NCBI GenBank assembly: GCA_015661585.1
Contig: DQVU01000144.1
Span: 1 to 5,075 of the forward strand
Reading direction: 5' to 3'
Source: Methanothermococcus okinawensis
GTDB lineage: Archaea; AGJL01; Methanococci; Methanococcales; Methanococcaceae
DNA length: 5,075 nucleotides
The translations under genes were made by a program, and so were the position numbers. The stretch's first letter is position 1. Each line of letters opens with the position of its first letter. The notes under the pieces were generated by a model, which saw nothing but the letters and a program-made list of their open reading frames with translations, ran no database searches and was not told the origin of the DNA. Positions 4,117-5,075 of the stretch are shown piece after piece.

Positions 4117-5075
4117 ATGAACAGAATAAACTTGAGCACCATAAAGTTAAAATCCTTAGTTTCTGAAACTGCGAAGATATCTGACAAAGTTATAGCACTA
4201 AAGTACGTCATAATAAAACCTGTTGGATTCCCAATTAAAATAAACAGTGAGAATCTAAAGGTTACTATAGATGATCCTACTTTATTCAACGTATATGCGA
4301 GAGAGCAGTGGGAGGGCGAGACTGTAAAGGAGGGAGATTACCTCTTTGACAACACCATAATTCCAGATTATGCATTCAAAGTTGTATCCACATATCCATC
4401 TGATGGAGGTATAATCACAAGGGATACCCTATTTAAAATAATAACAGATAGGGATGTGGGAAACAGGCCCTTTAAAAAGGTAAGATTCGACGAGATAATA
4501 GGCCAGGAACATGCAAAGAAGAAGTGTAAAATCATTATAAAGTACCTTAAACAACCTGAACTGTTTGGAGAGTGGGCTCCAAAGAACGTCCTCTTCTACG
4601 GACCACCAGGGACTGGAAAGACATTAATGGCAAGGGCTCTAGCAACTGAGACTGACGTACCTCTCTACTTAATAAAGGCTACCGAGTTGATAGGGGAGCA
4701 CGTTGGAGACGGCGCCAAGCAGATAGAACAACTGTACAGTAGGGCATTGGAGAACAAGCCTTGTATTGTATTCATCGATGAATTAGATGCAATAGCCCTT
4801 AGTAGGCAGTACCAGTCCCTAAGGGGAGATGTGTCAGAGGTTGTAAATGCTCTATTGACAGAGTTAGACGGCATACACGACAACGACGGAGTGGTAACCA
4901 TAGGAGCCACTAACAACCCAGATATCCTAGACAGTGCCATAAGGAGTAGATTCGAGGAGGAGATAAAATTTGAATTGCCTAACGACGAGGAGAGATTACA
5001 GATTATGGAACTCTACAGGAAAAAGATGCCTCTAGAGATCAGGGCAGATCTGAGGAAGTACGTAGAGAAGACAAA
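4117..5075 (+). CDS. AAA family ATPase (26S protease regulatory subunit-like), 5' part, truncated by the window edge
   Basis: An open frame runs from ATG 4117 to the right edge, giving 319 codons. Relatives are about 370 residues, so probably only the end of the small C-terminal domain is missing. Residues 1 to about 120 form an N-domain I do not recognise; it has no clear coiled coil, membrane helix or zinc motif. The AAA module follows: Walker A GPPGTGKT at 162-169, Walker B FIDELDA at 219-225 with catalytic Glu222, sensor-1 GATNNP at 263-268, and a short arginine-finger region DSAIRSRF at 272-279 with Arg276 and Arg278. The pore-loop position reads EHVG (194-197), with His195 where most unfoldases have Tyr or Phe. 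No HExxH metalloprotease domain is seen in the visible part, so it is not FtsH-like. It should hydrolyse ATP to remodel or unfold proteins in the cytosol; its target is unknown. The start is backed by GAGGTG at 4105-4110. It is divergent from the membrane protease. Probable relative: M. jannaschii MJ1494, from memory. Confidence 0.92.
   Translation, partial: MNRINLSTIKLKSLVSETAKISDKVIALKYVIIKPVGFPIKINSENLKVTIDDPTLFNVYAREQWEGETVKEGDYLFDNTIIPDYAFKVVSTYPSDGGIITRDTLFKIITDRDVGNRPFKKVRFDEIIGQEHAKKKCKIIIKYLKQPELFGEWAPKNVLFYGPPGTGKTLMARALATETDVPLYLIKATELIGEHVGDGAKQIEQLYSRALENKPCIVFIDELDAIALSRQYQSLRGDVSEVVNALLTELDGIHDNDGVVTIGATNNPDILDSAIRSRFEEEIKFELPNDEERLQIMELYRKKMPLEIRADLRKYVEKT

Noticed and set aside
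4083..4289. Minus-strand 68-residue frame over the AAA ATPase start
   Set aside because: It is antisense to the N-domain and to the promoter-proximal region of the AAA gene, with no convincing function or context.
4665..4940. Minus-strand 91-residue frame opposite the AAA module
   Set aside because: It is antisense to the Walker B and sensor-1 region; serine/leucine-rich shadow.
4117..5075. FtsH or PAN identity for the AAA ATPase
   Set aside because: There is no N-terminal membrane segment or visible HExxH as in FtsH, and no N-terminal coiled coil as in PAN. The pore loop also differs.

Overview
The window looks like chromosomal DNA of a methanogenic archaeon of the order Methanococcales, probably a thermophilic member related to Methanocaldococcus, Methanotorris or Methanothermococcus. 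The basis is archaeal gene families (AMMECR1 protein, archaeal tRNA G10 methyltransferase, SDH/DUF114 Clp-fold protease, a stand-alone archaeal AAA ATPase), heavy use of ATA, AGA and AGG codons, very AT-rich intergenic DNA with TATA-like boxes, and Shine-Dalgarno sites of the GGAGGTGAT type. The genus cannot be fixed from the sequence alone.

Layout: (1) 1-749, minus strand, the first 249 codons of an archaeal ornithine cyclodeaminase-family (LOR/SDH region, TIGR00300-like) protein that runs off the left edge. (2) 750-847, an AT-rich divergent promoter region. (3) 848-2532, plus strand, a two-gene operon: an AMMECR1-domain protein and a THUMP-domain tRNA (guanine-10-N2) methyltransferase. (4) 2527-2539, a convergent junction where two stop codons are separated by one base inside a small palindrome. 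(5) 2534-3695, minus strand, a coupled pair: a membrane-anchored Clp-fold serine protease of the SDH/DUF114 family, then a small DUF192 protein whose start overlaps the protease end by 20 nt. (6) 3696-4116, a 421-bp AT-rich divergent intergenic region with promoters at both ends, a hairpin, and one doubtful small ORF. (7) 4117-5075, plus strand, the first 319 codons of a AAA ATPase that runs off the right edge.

Neither edge gene is complete. The left half combines metabolism (ornithine to proline) with tRNA modification. The right half may be a protein quality-control module: a AAA unfoldase-like ATPase divergent from a membrane-tethered Clp-fold protease, with DUF192 coupled to the protease. 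From memory, the order AAA / DUF114 / DUF192 matches M. jannaschii MJ1494-MJ1495-MJ1496, so the cluster is probably conserved. That ATPase-protease partnership is an inference and is the most interesting lead here. I see no mobile element, CRISPR array, rRNA or tRNA.
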